The notes: a model not told the origin generated them from the sequence alone. Shown: positions 52,896 to 62,260, counted from the first letter of the stretch. The stretch is 64,000 bases of DNA from Prevotella sp. (GCA_017469955.1 JAFUFJ010000009.1:1-64000); one strand, 5' to 3'. Numbers and translations: made by a program.

Positions 52896-55109
52896 ATGAA
52901 GACGCGACACATCCCTTTCATATTGCTTGCCGTGGTAGCCGTTGTGCTTACCACGGCAACTTTCGTTGAGAAACGTTTCGGCACGGAAATGGCAAGGGAG
53001 CACATCTACGGAGCCTGGTGGTTCATTGTCCTATGGGCATTATTGGCCGTCAGTTCTCTTGCCGTCCTGTTCAAAAGCAAGATGCTTCATAGGCCTGCCA
53101 CCCTACTCCTTCACTGTTCCTTTGTCGTCATTCTTCTCGGAGCCTTTATCACTCATTACCATGGCCGGCAAGGAACCATTCACTTACGCATCGGCGAACC
53201 GCAGACGACTTTCTATGACAATGAGTCGCATCAGTCCCTCAGCATGCCTTTTAACCTGACACTCCACAACTTCACGGTAGAGACCTATCCAGGAACACTG
53301 TCGCCCATGGACTTCATTTCCGAGGTGGACGCCACAGACAATAACGGCGACAGCACCCGACTTCGCTTGTCGATGAACCGCATAGGACAGCATCATGGCT
53401 ATCGTTTCTACCAGTCGGGCTATGACGAAGACCGCCTGGGGACTGTCATTTCCGTAAGCCACGACCCATGGGGCATCGGCATTACCTATGCAGGCTATGC
53501 CCTTTTGTTCCTCAGCATGCTACTGCTGCTTGTCTTGCCCAACGAGGGTTTCCGCCGGCTTTTGAAGGAACACCCGCGCAAGACAGCCCTTATGTTCCTG
53601 CTGTTGGCTTCGTCTTGTCACCTGTCAGCATCGGCATCTCAGCCCCGCACACTGTCCAGATCAGCAGCAGAAGAGTTTGGCAACCTCTATGTTTACTACA
53701 GCGGACGCATCTGCCCCATGCAGACTCTTGCCCGTGACTTCACCACTAAGCTCTACGGAAAGCCCGCCTACAAGGGGCTCACTGCAGAGCAAGTTCTCAC
53801 AGGATGGATATTCTTCCCCACTGAATGGACCTCTGAACCCATCATCAAGGTGAAAGGTTCGGCCCGTGAAATCATAGGCTGCAAAGGACGCTACGCATCC
53901 TACGACGACTTCTTCAACGGCCCCAACGGCTATAAACTGGATGCCAAGCTGGGCGACATCCGTGCAGGAATGGCCGTCGACAATGCCCGAAGCATCAACG
54001 AAGCCGACGAGAAGATGAACATCCTCCTGATGCTCTTCAACGGCGAGTTGCTCAAAATATATCCATATCAAGACCAAGACGGACTCAGATGGCTCTCGCA
54101 AAGCACACGTCTGCCTGAGGATATGGAGCAAAACACGTGGTTCTTCATCAAGAAATCGCAGGACTATATGGGCGAACTGGCATGGATGAACCGGTTCAAC
54201 GACCTTAAGGCGACGATCCTGAAAATCAAGGCCTATCAGGAAAAAGAAGCCCAGAGCGTGTTGCCGTCGGCAAGGCTTTTCACGGCAGAAAGGGTCTACA
54301 ACCGGGCCAATATGACACGCCCGTTGGCCATGCTGCTGCTCACTGCCGGCATATTGGCATTCTTTGCCTACCTGTACTACTGGCTCAAGCAGCGCAGACC
54401 GGCCCGCATCCTGCGCATGACATCTATGGGTCTGATAGTGCTCTCGTCGGCTTATATGATCCTCATGTGCTGTTTGCGTGGCTATGTAAGCGGGCATCTG
54501 CCCCTCACCAACGGCTATGAGACCATGCAGTTCATGTCGCTCTGCACCCTGCTGACCACCCTCTTCCTGCGCAACAAGTATCAGCTTGTCGCACCGTTTG
54601 GGCTGCTCATTGCCGGACTCACTTTGCTTGTCTCGATGATGGGCGAGGCCAATCCGCAGATTACTCCTTTGATGCCTGTCTTAGCTTCACCGCTTCTCAG
54701 CCTGCATGTCAGCATCATTATGCTTGCATATGCCTTGCTGGCCTTCACCATGCTCAATGGAATTACGGCCATAGGATGCCACCTGTCAGGAAGAGAAGAG
54801 CACGCCCGGCAGCTCACCAGCGTCAGCCAACTGCTGCTCTACCCTGCAGTCTTCTGCCTTGCAGCGGGCATCTTCGTCGGCGCGATATGGGCCAATCAGT
54901 CGTGGGGACGCTATTGGGGATGGGACCCGAAGGAGGTATGGGCGCTCATAACCCTTATCGTCTATTCGATAGCCTTGCACCGACAGTCGATGAGATGGCT
55001 GCAGAAGCCGCTGGCCTTCCACCTCTATATGGTGGCTGCATTCCTGTCGATCCTGATGACCTACTTCGGAGTTAACTTCTTCCTTGGAGGCATGCACTCC
55101 TATGCATAG
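52896..55109 (+). CDS. CcsBA cytochrome c synthase (ResB-ResC fusion)
   Basis: A 737-residue membrane protein of system II cytochrome c maturation. The N-terminal ResB/CcsB part has helices near 7-24, 44-60 and 66-86, a further helix near residue 195, and a large periplasmic domain. The C-terminal CcsA part has the haem-handling WWD-type motif WGRYWGWDPKEVWALI at 670-685 and several helices. It delivers haem to CxxCH motifs in the periplasm. Its place 3 bases after the di-heme gene strongly suggests that this is its dedicated substrate. The end of the operon is marked by a hairpin at 55310. Confidence 0.93.
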   Translation: MKTRHIPFILLAVVAVVLTTATFVEKRFGTEMAREHIYGAWWFIVLWALLAVSSLAVLFKSKMLHRPATLLLHCSFVVILLGAFITHYHGRQGTIHLRIGEPQTTFYDNESHQSLSMPFNLTLHNFTVETYPGTLSPMDFISEVDATDNNGDSTRLRLSMNRIGQHHGYRFYQSGYDEDRLGTVISVSHDPWGIGITYAGYALLFLSMLLLLVLPNEGFRRLLKEHPRKTALMFLLLASSCHLSASASQPRTLSRSAAEEFGNLYVYYSGRICPMQTLARDFTTKLYGKPAYKGLTAEQVLTGWIFFPTEWTSEPIIKVKGSAREIIGCKGRYASYDDFFNGPNGYKLDAKLGDIRAGMAVDNARSINEADEKMNILLMLFNGELLKIYPYQDQDGLRWLSQSTRLPEDMEQNTWFFIKKSQDYMGELAWMNRFNDLKATILKIKAYQEKEAQSVLPSARLFTAERVYNRANMTRPLAMLLLTAGILAFFAYLYYWLKQRRPARILRMTSMGLIVLSSAYMILMCCLRGYVSGHLPLTNGYETMQFMSLCTLLTTLFLRNKYQLVAPFGLLIAGLTLLVSMMGEANPQITPLMPVLASPLLSLHVSIIMLAYALLAFTMLNGITAIGCHLSGREEHARQLTSVSQLLLYPAVFCLAAGIFVGAIWANQSWGRYWGWDPKEVWALITLIVYSIALHRQSMRWLQKPLAFHLYMVAAFLSILMTYFGVNFFLGGMHSYA

Positions 55110-55183
55110 GCAGCCGGACTGGGCTTATCCATGAACGTCAATCGCCGGCAAGAGAACCTTTGTCGGGATGAAAAGACGGCAAT

Positions 55184-55253
55184 CACGGAGCAATAGATCA
55201 TCTTTTGCCCGGCAATAGTTGATCTTTTACGCTGCAATAGATCATCTTTTGCT
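55184..55253. repeat. Dispersed palindromic repeat cluster, copy E
   Basis: Three units: GCAATAGATCATCTTTTGC, GCAATAGTTGATCTTTTAC and GCAATAGATCATCTTTTGC, the first and third identical. It is introduced by CACGGA as in copies A and C. Confidence 0.85.
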
Positions 55254-55309
55254 TGAAAAAGCCTATGGATGATGAAAGAGAAAGACGCCTTTTCGATAGG
55301 ACAAATGCA

Positions 55310-55350
55310 AGCGAGGCTCGCAACAGGTGTTGCAAGCCTCGCTCTGTTTT
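55310..55350 (+). terminator. Terminator of the porin-ccsBA operon
   Basis: AGCGAGGCTCGCAAC (55310-55324) pairs with GTTGCAAGCCTCGCT (55329-55343) with one mismatch, followed by CTGTTTT. Confidence 0.8.
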
Positions 55351-55375
55351 CATTCGCATACGGTGCGGGATGTCT

Positions 55376-56311
55376 CTATTTGTTGGTCTGACGACGGCCT
55401 CCGAAGGTGCCCGAAGCATTGGTAGTCTTCTGACCTTGCGAAGCGTTCGTCGCCGGTTGCTGACGGTTTGCCGACTGGCCTGCATCCTGATTAGGAGCGC
55501 CGTTGCCAGCATTGCCACCTTTTCCGAAGGTCGAATTACCCGTAGAATTGCCGTTGTGGCCGCCCTGACTGCTGCTGCCTTTGCCTGAGTTTGGCGTCGT
55601 TCCGCCGTTACCTTGGTTGGGGTTGCCCGTGCCAATGTGCCAGCCTGACGAGCCGTTTGGTGCTCCGCCACCATTGCCTGCGGGAGGATTTCCGCCGGGA
55701 ACGATGTTGCGCCCCGAGCCGTTTTCAGTGCCTGGACGGGGCTGACTGCCCGGATTGGCACCGGGTCTTGGCCCGTTATTGCCCGCAGGTCCGCCGATAT
55801 GCCAAGTAGTTCCACCGCTACCTCTGCGCCATGAGTCTGGCTTTGGTCCGCCTACTCCATAGTTGCGGCCGACGTAATGGCTGTCGGGAACGCGGTTGTA
55901 TCCTCCGCGATATGTGCCGAAAACACTTGGACGGCTGAAGTAAAAGCGCGTGCGGTCGGCATAGCGCGAATAGATACTGAACACAAAACCGGTGTCACGC
56001 CACGTGACAGGGCAATAGAAATACTCCAGCCTCAGATAGCGATCATACTGAACTGGGCTAAGCACATATCTCAGATCGGCATTCCTACGACTCCAGTACT
56101 GACCGTAGATATCAAAACCATCGTTGCTGATCGAGAGCAGATAGTCGAAGTTAATCTCATAGACAGCATCATACTGAGCCATGGAGAGATTGAGCTCGTA
56201 GGCCATCTTGTCACTCAAATAGAGGGCTTCACTGCGTGCAACTGAATAAGGAAGCGACCATGCAGAGACGGCTATCGCCGTCATTACTGCCATTAATATC
56301 ATCTTTTTCAT
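55376..56311 (-). CDS. Secreted protein with long Gly/Asn/Ser/Pro-rich tail
   Basis: A 311-residue exported protein. A signal peptide (about 1-19) is followed by a Tyr/Phe/Arg-rich folded region (about 20-150; for example NFDYLLSISNDGFDIYGQYW and YRGGYNRVPDSHYVGRNYG). Then come about 155 residues of low complexity made almost only of Gly, Asn, Ser, Pro, Thr and Gln. There is no lipobox and no recognisable catalytic motif. The N-terminal part resembles uncharacterised Bacteroidetes proteins in style; I cannot name a family. The tail could be a flexible surface extension. Confidence 0.75.
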   Translation of the reverse strand: MKKMILMAVMTAIAVSAWSLPYSVARSEALYLSDKMAYELNLSMAQYDAVYEINFDYLLSISNDGFDIYGQYWSRRNADLRYVLSPVQYDRYLRLEYFYCPVTWRDTGFVFSIYSRYADRTRFYFSRPSVFGTYRGGYNRVPDSHYVGRNYGVGGPKPDSWRRGSGGTTWHIGGPAGNNGPRPGANPGSQPRPGTENGSGRNIVPGGNPPAGNGGGAPNGSSGWHIGTGNPNQGNGGTTPNSGKGSSSQGGHNGNSTGNSTFGKGGNAGNGAPNQDAGQSANRQQPATNASQGQKTTNASGTFGGRRQTNK

Positions 56312-56497
56312 ATCAATTCCGTTTTACGTCTGTCAGACTTATGTTTCTCTCTGCCAGATGTTTCTTGGTGCAAAATAACGAAAAAAAACTTACATCAGCA
56401 AAGTTTTATCCCTATTTCTGCATAGGAAAGTCCCGAAAACAACAGGGGAAATCCCGAAAAATACGAGAAAAAAGCACGGATATTGCCTGAAAATCAC

Positions 56498-56505
56498 TAC
56501 CTTTG
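56498..56505 (+). promoter_or_regulatory. Promoter of the YjgF-type gene
   Basis: -7 box TACCTTTG, 35 bases before the start. A TTG lies about 22 bases upstream of it. Confidence 0.65.
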
Positions 56506-56540
56506 TAGGTGATACAAGAATCACTATCCAGATTTTAGAA

Positions 56541-57683
56541 ATGAAGAAAATTGTTGCCAACAAGCACACGACCGCCAAGGTTTTCTGCTTTGACAATGGT
56601 ACCGAGACCAGGGAATACCACGTCGTCATCACGGTTAATGACCGGCTACTGAGCTATCAGCAACAGTTGGAAGCCCTGCAAGACGCCTTCCATGACATCA
56701 GAAAAGAGGCTATTGGCAGAGCTGCCACGGTCTTCAAACGCTACTTCCTGAGCGACGCAAGCAACCAGACTGACGCTCTGATGAACTATGAACTGGAGAA
56801 TACCGACTATGCTGTATCCGCCATCGAGCAGGCTCCACTCAATGGAACGAAAGTGGGCTTGTGGGCATATATTGTGGCTGGCATGCAGACAAAGGCCCTC
56901 AGCAGCGGACTATACGAAGCAAGCCACGGACGATATCGCCACCTGTGGCTGGGCAACGCCTGCAATCATGCCAAAGATTCAGAACGGCAGACTCGCATCT
57001 TGCTCAACGAATATGCCACACAACTGCTGGCCGAAGACTGTACCTTGGCCGACAACTGCATCAGGACGTGGTTCTTTGTCAACGACATCGACCTGAACTA
57101 CGGAGGTGTTGTAAAGGCAAGGAACGATGTGTTTGCTACCCAAAACCTGACTGACCAGACACATTTCATCGCAAGTACTGGCATCGGAGGCAGGCAGGCT
57201 GACGCCCATGTACTGGCACAAATGGACGCATACGCTATCGAAGGCATCAGCCCCGAACAGATACATCACCTCTATGCCACGACTCACATGAACCGAACCA
57301 GCGACTACGGGGTGAGCTTTGAGCGCGGAACCTGCGTCGACTATGGCGACCGACGGCATGTGTTCATTTCAGGAACGGCCAGCATCAACAACAAGGGAGA
57401 GGTGGTTCACAAGGGCGATGTGGTCGCACAATGCCACAGGATGTGGGACAACGTCGGGACGTTGCTTCAGGAAGCAGAGTGTGACTTCGACAATGCTGCC
57501 TACATGATTGTATATCTTCGCGACATGGCCGACTATGAAGTAGTGAAAAAACTTTTTGAAGAACGCTTCCTCAATGTTCCCTATATCATCGTCAATGCCC
57601 CCATCTGCCGAAACGGATGGCTCATCGAAATGGAATGTATGGCCGTGAAAGCAGTCAGCAACCCAGAATATGAGCCATTCTAA
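56541..57683 (+). CDS. Two-part protein with C-terminal YjgF/RidA-type domain
   Basis: A 380-residue soluble protein. The C-terminal part (about 250-375) has the YjgF/YER057c/UK114 pattern: FISGTASINNKGEVVHKGDV, then a trimer-type helix and YMIVYLRDMADYE, ending VEMECMAV-like (IEMECMAVKAV). The N-terminal part (about 1-240) is a second domain, weakly similar in layout to the same fold or to chorismatase-type proteins, without a name I trust. Classical RidA is about 130 residues, so this is a much larger relative. Function unknown; deaminase of reactive enamines is only the family default. Confidence 0.7.
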   Translation: MKKIVANKHTTAKVFCFDNGTETREYHVVITVNDRLLSYQQQLEALQDAFHDIRKEAIGRAATVFKRYFLSDASNQTDALMNYELENTDYAVSAIEQAPLNGTKVGLWAYIVAGMQTKALSSGLYEASHGRYRHLWLGNACNHAKDSERQTRILLNEYATQLLAEDCTLADNCIRTWFFVNDIDLNYGGVVKARNDVFATQNLTDQTHFIASTGIGGRQADAHVLAQMDAYAIEGISPEQIHHLYATTHMNRTSDYGVSFERGTCVDYGDRRHVFISGTASINNKGEVVHKGDVVAQCHRMWDNVGTLLQEAECDFDNAAYMIVYLRDMADYEVVKKLFEERFLNVPYIIVNAPICRNGWLIEMECMAVKAVSNPEYEPF

Positions 57684-57715
57684 TCAGACTATATCAACTC
57701 TATAAACAATACACT

Positions 57716-58678
57716 ATGACGACAACAAAAAAGCTTTTACCAATCATCGCAGCTGCCTTGTTGGCAACGGCATGCACGCAAACCCGAACATTTACCAACC
57801 CCGTCATTGCAAAAGATGTCCCCGACCCGACGGTCATACGCATCGGTGACACCTATTATGCAGCAGGAACATCAGGCAACGCAGCCAAGGTTTACCCTAT
57901 GTTCCAATCGCAGAACCTGGTAGATTGGCAACCCATCGGACACGTTTTCGACGAGTGGCCAGAATGGACAGCAGGAGCTTTCTGGGCTCCAGAGCTATTC
58001 GAACACAACGGAAAAACATACTGCTACTACACGGCTTTGGACAAGAATGACCGGCATTCTTGCATCGGTGTTGCCATAGCCGACTCACCTACAAGCAAGT
58101 TTACCGACCATGGTCCCCTCGTGAAATGGACCAATGAAGCCATCGACTCCTATGTATATAATGACAACGGACAGCTATACATCACCTGGAAAGCCTACGG
58201 ACTGGATCCGCGACCCATAGAATTGCTGGCTCAAAAGCTTAGCAGCGACGGCCTCCATCTCGAAGGAGAACCGTTCACAATCCTTACCGATATGGAAGAC
58301 CTTGGCATGGAAGGACAGTGTATCTTCAAGCATGGGAAATACTATTACATCCTCTATGCAGCCCGAGACTGCTGCTCTGAACGCAGTGATTACGAAGTGC
58401 GCGTGGCCAGGGCAACCGCATTTGAAGGCCCCTATGAGAAGTATGACGGTAATCCTATCTTGCGCGGAGACGGCAAATACATTCAGTCTTGCGGTCACGG
58501 GACTTTGGTTGAATCGCAAAAAGGACGGCTGTTCTACCTCTGCCACTCCTACCTTATCGGGAAATATCATGAAGGAAGACAGCCCATTCTGCAAGAACTC
58601 GTCATCGGAAAAGACGGATGGCCTCACTTCAAGACAGGCAACATCACGATAGCCGAACAGCCAATCCCACGCTTATAG
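57716..58678 (+). CDS. Glycoside hydrolase family 43 lipoprotein
   Basis: A 320-residue exported glycosidase with a lipoprotein signal (LLATAC, Cys20). The five-bladed propeller shows the three acidic residues of GH43: Asp37 (base, VPDPTVIRIGD), Asp144 (pKa modulator, EAIDSYVY) and Glu199 (acid, LGMEGQCIF). Typical activities are beta-xylosidase and alpha-L-arabinofuranosidase; this single-domain form does not decide. There are no SusC/SusD-like genes nearby, so it is outside a classic polysaccharide locus. It starts 32 bases after the YjgF-type gene. Confidence 0.9.
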   Translation: MTTTKKLLPIIAAALLATACTQTRTFTNPVIAKDVPDPTVIRIGDTYYAAGTSGNAAKVYPMFQSQNLVDWQPIGHVFDEWPEWTAGAFWAPELFEHNGKTYCYYTALDKNDRHSCIGVAIADSPTSKFTDHGPLVKWTNEAIDSYVYNDNGQLYITWKAYGLDPRPIELLAQKLSSDGLHLEGEPFTILTDMEDLGMEGQCIFKHGKYYYILYAARDCCSERSDYEVRVARATAFEGPYEKYDGNPILRGDGKYIQSCGHGTLVESQKGRLFYLCHSYLIGKYHEGRQPILQELVIGKDGWPHFKTGNITIAEQPIPRL

Positions 58679-58751
58679 CTGACAATTCTCCCAATGAAAC
58701 GGGGGAACAGAAAACATAAAAGACGCACGTCGCACAATAGAACTGAATAAG

Positions 58752-58800
58752 AAAAGCGAGGCAAGCCAGCCCAATGACATGGTTTACCTCGCTTATTTTG
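58752..58800. terminator. Terminator between GH43 and GldB-like genes
   Basis: AAGCGAGG (58754-58761) pairs with CCTCGCTT (58787-58794), with A-rich left and T-rich right flanks. It suits both converging genes. Confidence 0.75.
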
Positions 58801-58814
58801 TCCTCGAACCTCTC

Positions 58815-59654
58815 CTATTCTGCCACATATTTCAGCAAAGAGTCATAGTCGTCGGCCTCCATTAATTCCTCAACCGACAAGCCTTTATGATCGCTTAAAT
58901 ATTCATCTACAGCATCAATATACGGCCGTTTAAAGAAAGAAGAGCCAAGACTCTTATTGGCAACCCACATGACCTTGGCCATGTGCAGTTCGCGTTCCTG
59001 TAAAGAACGCTCATCGTAGCGACTGAGAGGATATTGGCTTAACACATAGAACACCATGCAGTCTGGCACAATATAGTCACGCGTCATCGTCTGACGTTGG
59101 TTCTCTTCATAGTATCGTTGGTACAAAGGATAGTCTGCTCCCAGATATTTGTCCAGCGAAATGCCAATAAGTCGCTCACCAATCAACACACTTTGATTCA
59201 AGGCTCCTATCTGTGTATATACAACAGGGCGTTCGATTCCCGGCAATAGTTTTTCCAGTTTACGGAACGATTTGTCAAGATTCCTATTGATATCAGCCAT
59301 GTTAGCATAGTGATTTTCGGTATCTTGAATAAGAATTTGAAGCAGTGAATCCTGATAGAAATTTAACAGACGATTGTTAATATCGGGATCATTCACCTCA
59401 CCAAGTTGCAGCATATCTTCGATAAGCATGCGTGTCTGCATAGGATATTCCGTATTCATCTGCTGAAGAGCAGAGAAATCTCCAGTCGTAAGGTATCGGC
59501 TTTCCAACAGGTCATAGCGCTCGATTGAGATGCGACTTGCATCCCCTTCATCAGCAAAAGGAGTAAGTTTCATCTCACAAGATGTGCCAAGAAGCGTCGT
59601 AAACAGCAATGACACAGACCATGAAACGACGGCTATTTTTCTAAACTTTCTCAC
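58815..59654 (-). CDS. GldB-like lipoprotein
   Basis: A 279-residue lipoprotein (lipobox LLGTSC, Cys26) that resembles GldB of Bacteroidetes. Signature parts are RISIERYDLLESRYLTTGDF, YTQIGALNQSVLIGERLIGISLDKYLGADYPLYQRYYE and the C-terminal NKSLGSSFFKRPYIDAVDEYL. GldB is required for gliding in Flavobacterium, but homologues occur in non-gliding Bacteroidales where the role is open. A consensus promoter lies just upstream, so it is transcribed on its own. Confidence 0.82.
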   Translation of the reverse strand: MRKFRKIAVVSWSVSLLFTTLLGTSCEMKLTPFADEGDASRISIERYDLLESRYLTTGDFSALQQMNTEYPMQTRMLIEDMLQLGEVNDPDINNRLLNFYQDSLLQILIQDTENHYANMADINRNLDKSFRKLEKLLPGIERPVVYTQIGALNQSVLIGERLIGISLDKYLGADYPLYQRYYEENQRQTMTRDYIVPDCMVFYVLSQYPLSRYDERSLQERELHMAKVMWVANKSLGSSFFKRPYIDAVDEYLSDHKGLSVEELMEADDYDSLLKYVAE

Positions 59655-59682
59655 AAATGAACGTTATTATCCAATCCATTTG

Positions 59683-59714
59683 CAAAAGTACTAAAAAACA
59701 TTTACAAAGACAAA
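59683..59714 (-). promoter_or_regulatory. Promoter of the GldB-like gene
   Basis: Minus-strand TTTG (59711-59714), 20 bases, TACTTTTG (59683-59690). Confidence 0.8.
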
Positions 59715-59796
59715 TGTTTTGCTAAAAAAGATAAAAATTTGCGTAAATATGGACGTTTTAACTTTAAATTGTTGAAAATTTACCCCGTTTTACGTC

Positions 59797-60804
59797 CTAT
59801 TCCATGCTGTCAAAAGTTCGTTTTCCTTTCAGATAATAATTATAAAGGATAGAATAGTCGGCTAAAGGCGGTATATCAGTCAGCGACTTCAGCCGTTCTC
59901 TTTCTTGTTTATAGTCGGCTTTCCAGTTCTGAAAGTCATGCCTTGCCTTGAATATTGCACAGAAATCAGCCCAATTTCGGTTCACAACAAGGGTTTGAAA
60001 AGCGGCAAGATAATCCAGGAACCATCGCCATCTCATGACTGTTTTCAGACGGTTCTCAGGCAGATTCTTATACAGCATCGTCAAGTTGTTGCGGAAATTC
60101 AGATAAGTCTTCTTTGAGTTGGTCTTCGGCAAAGTGCCCCCTCCAAGATGATAGACATAGCTGTCTGGTATGCAATAAATCTTTCTACCCATCAAACGAA
60201 GTCGCCAACACAGGTCAATCTCTTCGGAATGAGCAAAAAAACGGCCGTCAAAGCCACCCGTTTTCCAATAGTCTTCCGCCCTGATAAGCATGCAAGCACC
60301 GGTAGCCCAATGAACCTCCATGGGGTAGTTATACTGTCCATCATCCTGTTCTATGGTATCAAAGACGCGGCCCCTGCAGAACGGATAGCCCAATTTGTCG
60401 ATGAATCCTCCTGCAGCGCCGGCATATTCAAACATGTCACGGTTGGTGATTGAGAGTAACTTTGGCTGGCAAGCCGCGCAATCAGGATGGGCATCCATGT
60501 GCTCAATAAGGGGAGTCAACCAATGGTGAGTAACCTCAACATCACTATTCAGCAGCAGATAATACTCTGCATCGACCTCTTTCAAGGCCCTGTTATAGCC
60601 TTCTGCAAATCCGTAATTATCATCCAGCCCGATGATTCTGACCATCGGGAAATGGGTGCGGAGCAATGTCAATGATTCGTCTGTCGAAGCATTGTCGGCC
60701 ACAATCACCGTTGCTTCGTCTGAGGAATATTCCAATACCGTCGGTAAGTACTGGGCCAACATGGCCTGACCATTCCAGTTTAAAATGACGATTGCTACTT
60801 TCAT
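59797..60804 (-). CDS. Family 2 glycosyltransferase
   Basis: A 335-residue GT-A fold glycosyltransferase of the rhamnosyltransferase-like GT2 group. The nucleotide-sugar site shows VADNASTDES and the metal-binding LLLNSDVEV. Later blocks are WATGACMLIRAEDYWKTGGFD and the catalytic-type FFAHSEEIDLCWRLRLMG. The C-terminal part carries an amphipathic region but no clear membrane helix. The acceptor is unknown; cell-surface glycan synthesis is likely. It starts 21 bases after mtaB and is probably co-transcribed. Confidence 0.9.
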   Translation of the reverse strand: MKVAIVILNWNGQAMLAQYLPTVLEYSSDEATVIVADNASTDESLTLLRTHFPMVRIIGLDDNYGFAEGYNRALKEVDAEYYLLLNSDVEVTHHWLTPLIEHMDAHPDCAACQPKLLSITNRDMFEYAGAAGGFIDKLGYPFCRGRVFDTIEQDDGQYNYPMEVHWATGACMLIRAEDYWKTGGFDGRFFAHSEEIDLCWRLRLMGRKIYCIPDSYVYHLGGGTLPKTNSKKTYLNFRNNLTMLYKNLPENRLKTVMRWRWFLDYLAAFQTLVVNRNWADFCAIFKARHDFQNWKADYKQERERLKSLTDIPPLADYSILYNYYLKGKRTFDSME

Positions 60805-60825
60805 TGTTTCAACATGCTTAAATTC

Positions 60826-62175
60826 CTACTCCACGACATGAGCCTTCAAGGCCGATTTGTCATGGTTAAAACCTTCTAAACAGACCCGAATGATCTGGTT
60901 GTCATATTCAGGTCTTGACATGGAAGGGGGAAGTTCTACCCGTATATAGTTGCGTGTGAACCCATGCATGGCCCTTCCCTTCAGAGCCTTCTCAAACAAA
61001 ACCTCGGCTTCTGTGCCAATATAGCGGGCATAAAAGGCCTGGGTTTTCTGGTTGGAAAGCTCCAAGAGACGCTTCGAACGCAGTTTCTTGTCGGCATCCG
61101 ACACCACATATGGAATGCGGAGCGCTGCCGTTCCCGGCCGTTCGCTATATGGGAAGACATGCAGTTGCGTGACCTCCAAGCCTGCCAGAAAGCCGTAGCA
61201 TTCCTCAAAAAGTTCCGGTTTCTCTCCACGAGTACCCACCATCACGTCCACGCCTATAAAGGCTTCTGGCATACATTCCTTGATAAGAGCTATCTTGTGA
61301 GCAAACAATTCCGTGTCATAACGGCGGTGCATCAGCCTGAGAACCTCGTCGGATCCACTCTGGAGAGGTATGTGGAAATGGGGCATAAAAGCCTTCGAAT
61401 CGGCACAATAGCCGATCAACTCGTCGGTAAGCAGGTCGGGCTCTATGCTACTGATACGGTAACGGCTGACACCTTCCACCTTGTCTAAAGTCTTCACCAA
61501 GTCGATAAAACGCTCACCTGTGCTACGTCCGAAGTCGCCGATGTTCACCCCTGTCAGCACAATCTCTTTCCCTCCTTCGGCCACAGCCTGCTCTACCTGA
61601 GCCACCAGCGATGCGATTGACGGGTTGCGAGAGAAGCCTCGTGCATAAGGTATCGTACAATACGTGCAGTAATAGTTGCATCCGTCCTGCACTTTCAGGA
61701 AGTAACGCGTCCGATTTCCGCGAGAACACGACGGCGAAAAACTGACGATGTCGCGCGTCTTCTCCACGCAATGCGCCTCATGAAGACTCTCCTGCCCGGC
61801 AGCTTTCCTGCTCCACGCATCGGAGAGATACTGCACAAGATTCGCCTTTTCGTTGCTTCCCAGCACCAGATCAACGCCATCAATCTGAGCCACACGGTCG
61901 CTTTCCAACTGAGCATAGCACCCTGTCACCACCACAAATGCCCCCGGATGCTGCCTTACCATCCGATGAATAGCCTGACGACACTTGTGGTCGGCCACCT
62001 CAGTTACCGAACATGTGTTAATCAAGCAGATGTCAGCTGCCTCATCATCACGTACAGTCTGCACACCCATGTCGGCAAGTAAGCGTCCGAAACTTGACGT
62101 TTCCGAGAAGTTCAGCTTACAACCAAGCGTGTAGTAGGCAGCCTTCTTGCCCTGAAAGACACTCGTATTGATCAC
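60826..62175 (-). CDS. mtaB: tRNA t6A37 methylthiotransferase MtaB
   Basis: A 449-residue radical SAM enzyme that converts t6A37 to ms2t6A37 in tRNA. The N-terminal UPF0004 domain holds Cys19, Cys55 and Cys86. The radical SAM cluster is C166-x3-C170-x2-C173 (CNYYCTYC). A C-terminal TRAM-like region follows. KAAYYTLGCKLNFSE and the FSPSCSRGNRTRYFLKVQDG region fit MtaB rather than MiaB or RimO. It is the first gene of a two-gene unit with the glycosyltransferase. Confidence 0.92.
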   Translation of the reverse strand: MINTSVFQGKKAAYYTLGCKLNFSETSSFGRLLADMGVQTVRDDEAADICLINTCSVTEVADHKCRQAIHRMVRQHPGAFVVVTGCYAQLESDRVAQIDGVDLVLGSNEKANLVQYLSDAWSRKAAGQESLHEAHCVEKTRDIVSFSPSCSRGNRTRYFLKVQDGCNYYCTYCTIPYARGFSRNPSIASLVAQVEQAVAEGGKEIVLTGVNIGDFGRSTGERFIDLVKTLDKVEGVSRYRISSIEPDLLTDELIGYCADSKAFMPHFHIPLQSGSDEVLRLMHRRYDTELFAHKIALIKECMPEAFIGVDVMVGTRGEKPELFEECYGFLAGLEVTQLHVFPYSERPGTAALRIPYVVSDADKKLRSKRLLELSNQKTQAFYARYIGTEAEVLFEKALKGRAMHGFTRNYIRVELPPSMSRPEYDNQIIRVCLEGFNHDKSALKAHVVE

Positions 62176-62252
62176 TTTGTCGGTTCCTTATACCTTATTA
62201 TATATATAGACAGGTTCACACAACCGGCAGCCTGCCCGTTCATATCAAGATG

Positions 62253-62260
62253 CAAAGATA
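62253..62260 (-). promoter_or_regulatory. Possible promoter of mtaB
   Basis: Minus-strand -7 box TATCTTTG, about 78 bases before the start. The -33 element is not evident. The rest of the 345-base gap 62176-62520 is A/T-rich with a GTTACAAAA direct repeat near 62393-62410 and no gene. Confidence 0.5.
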
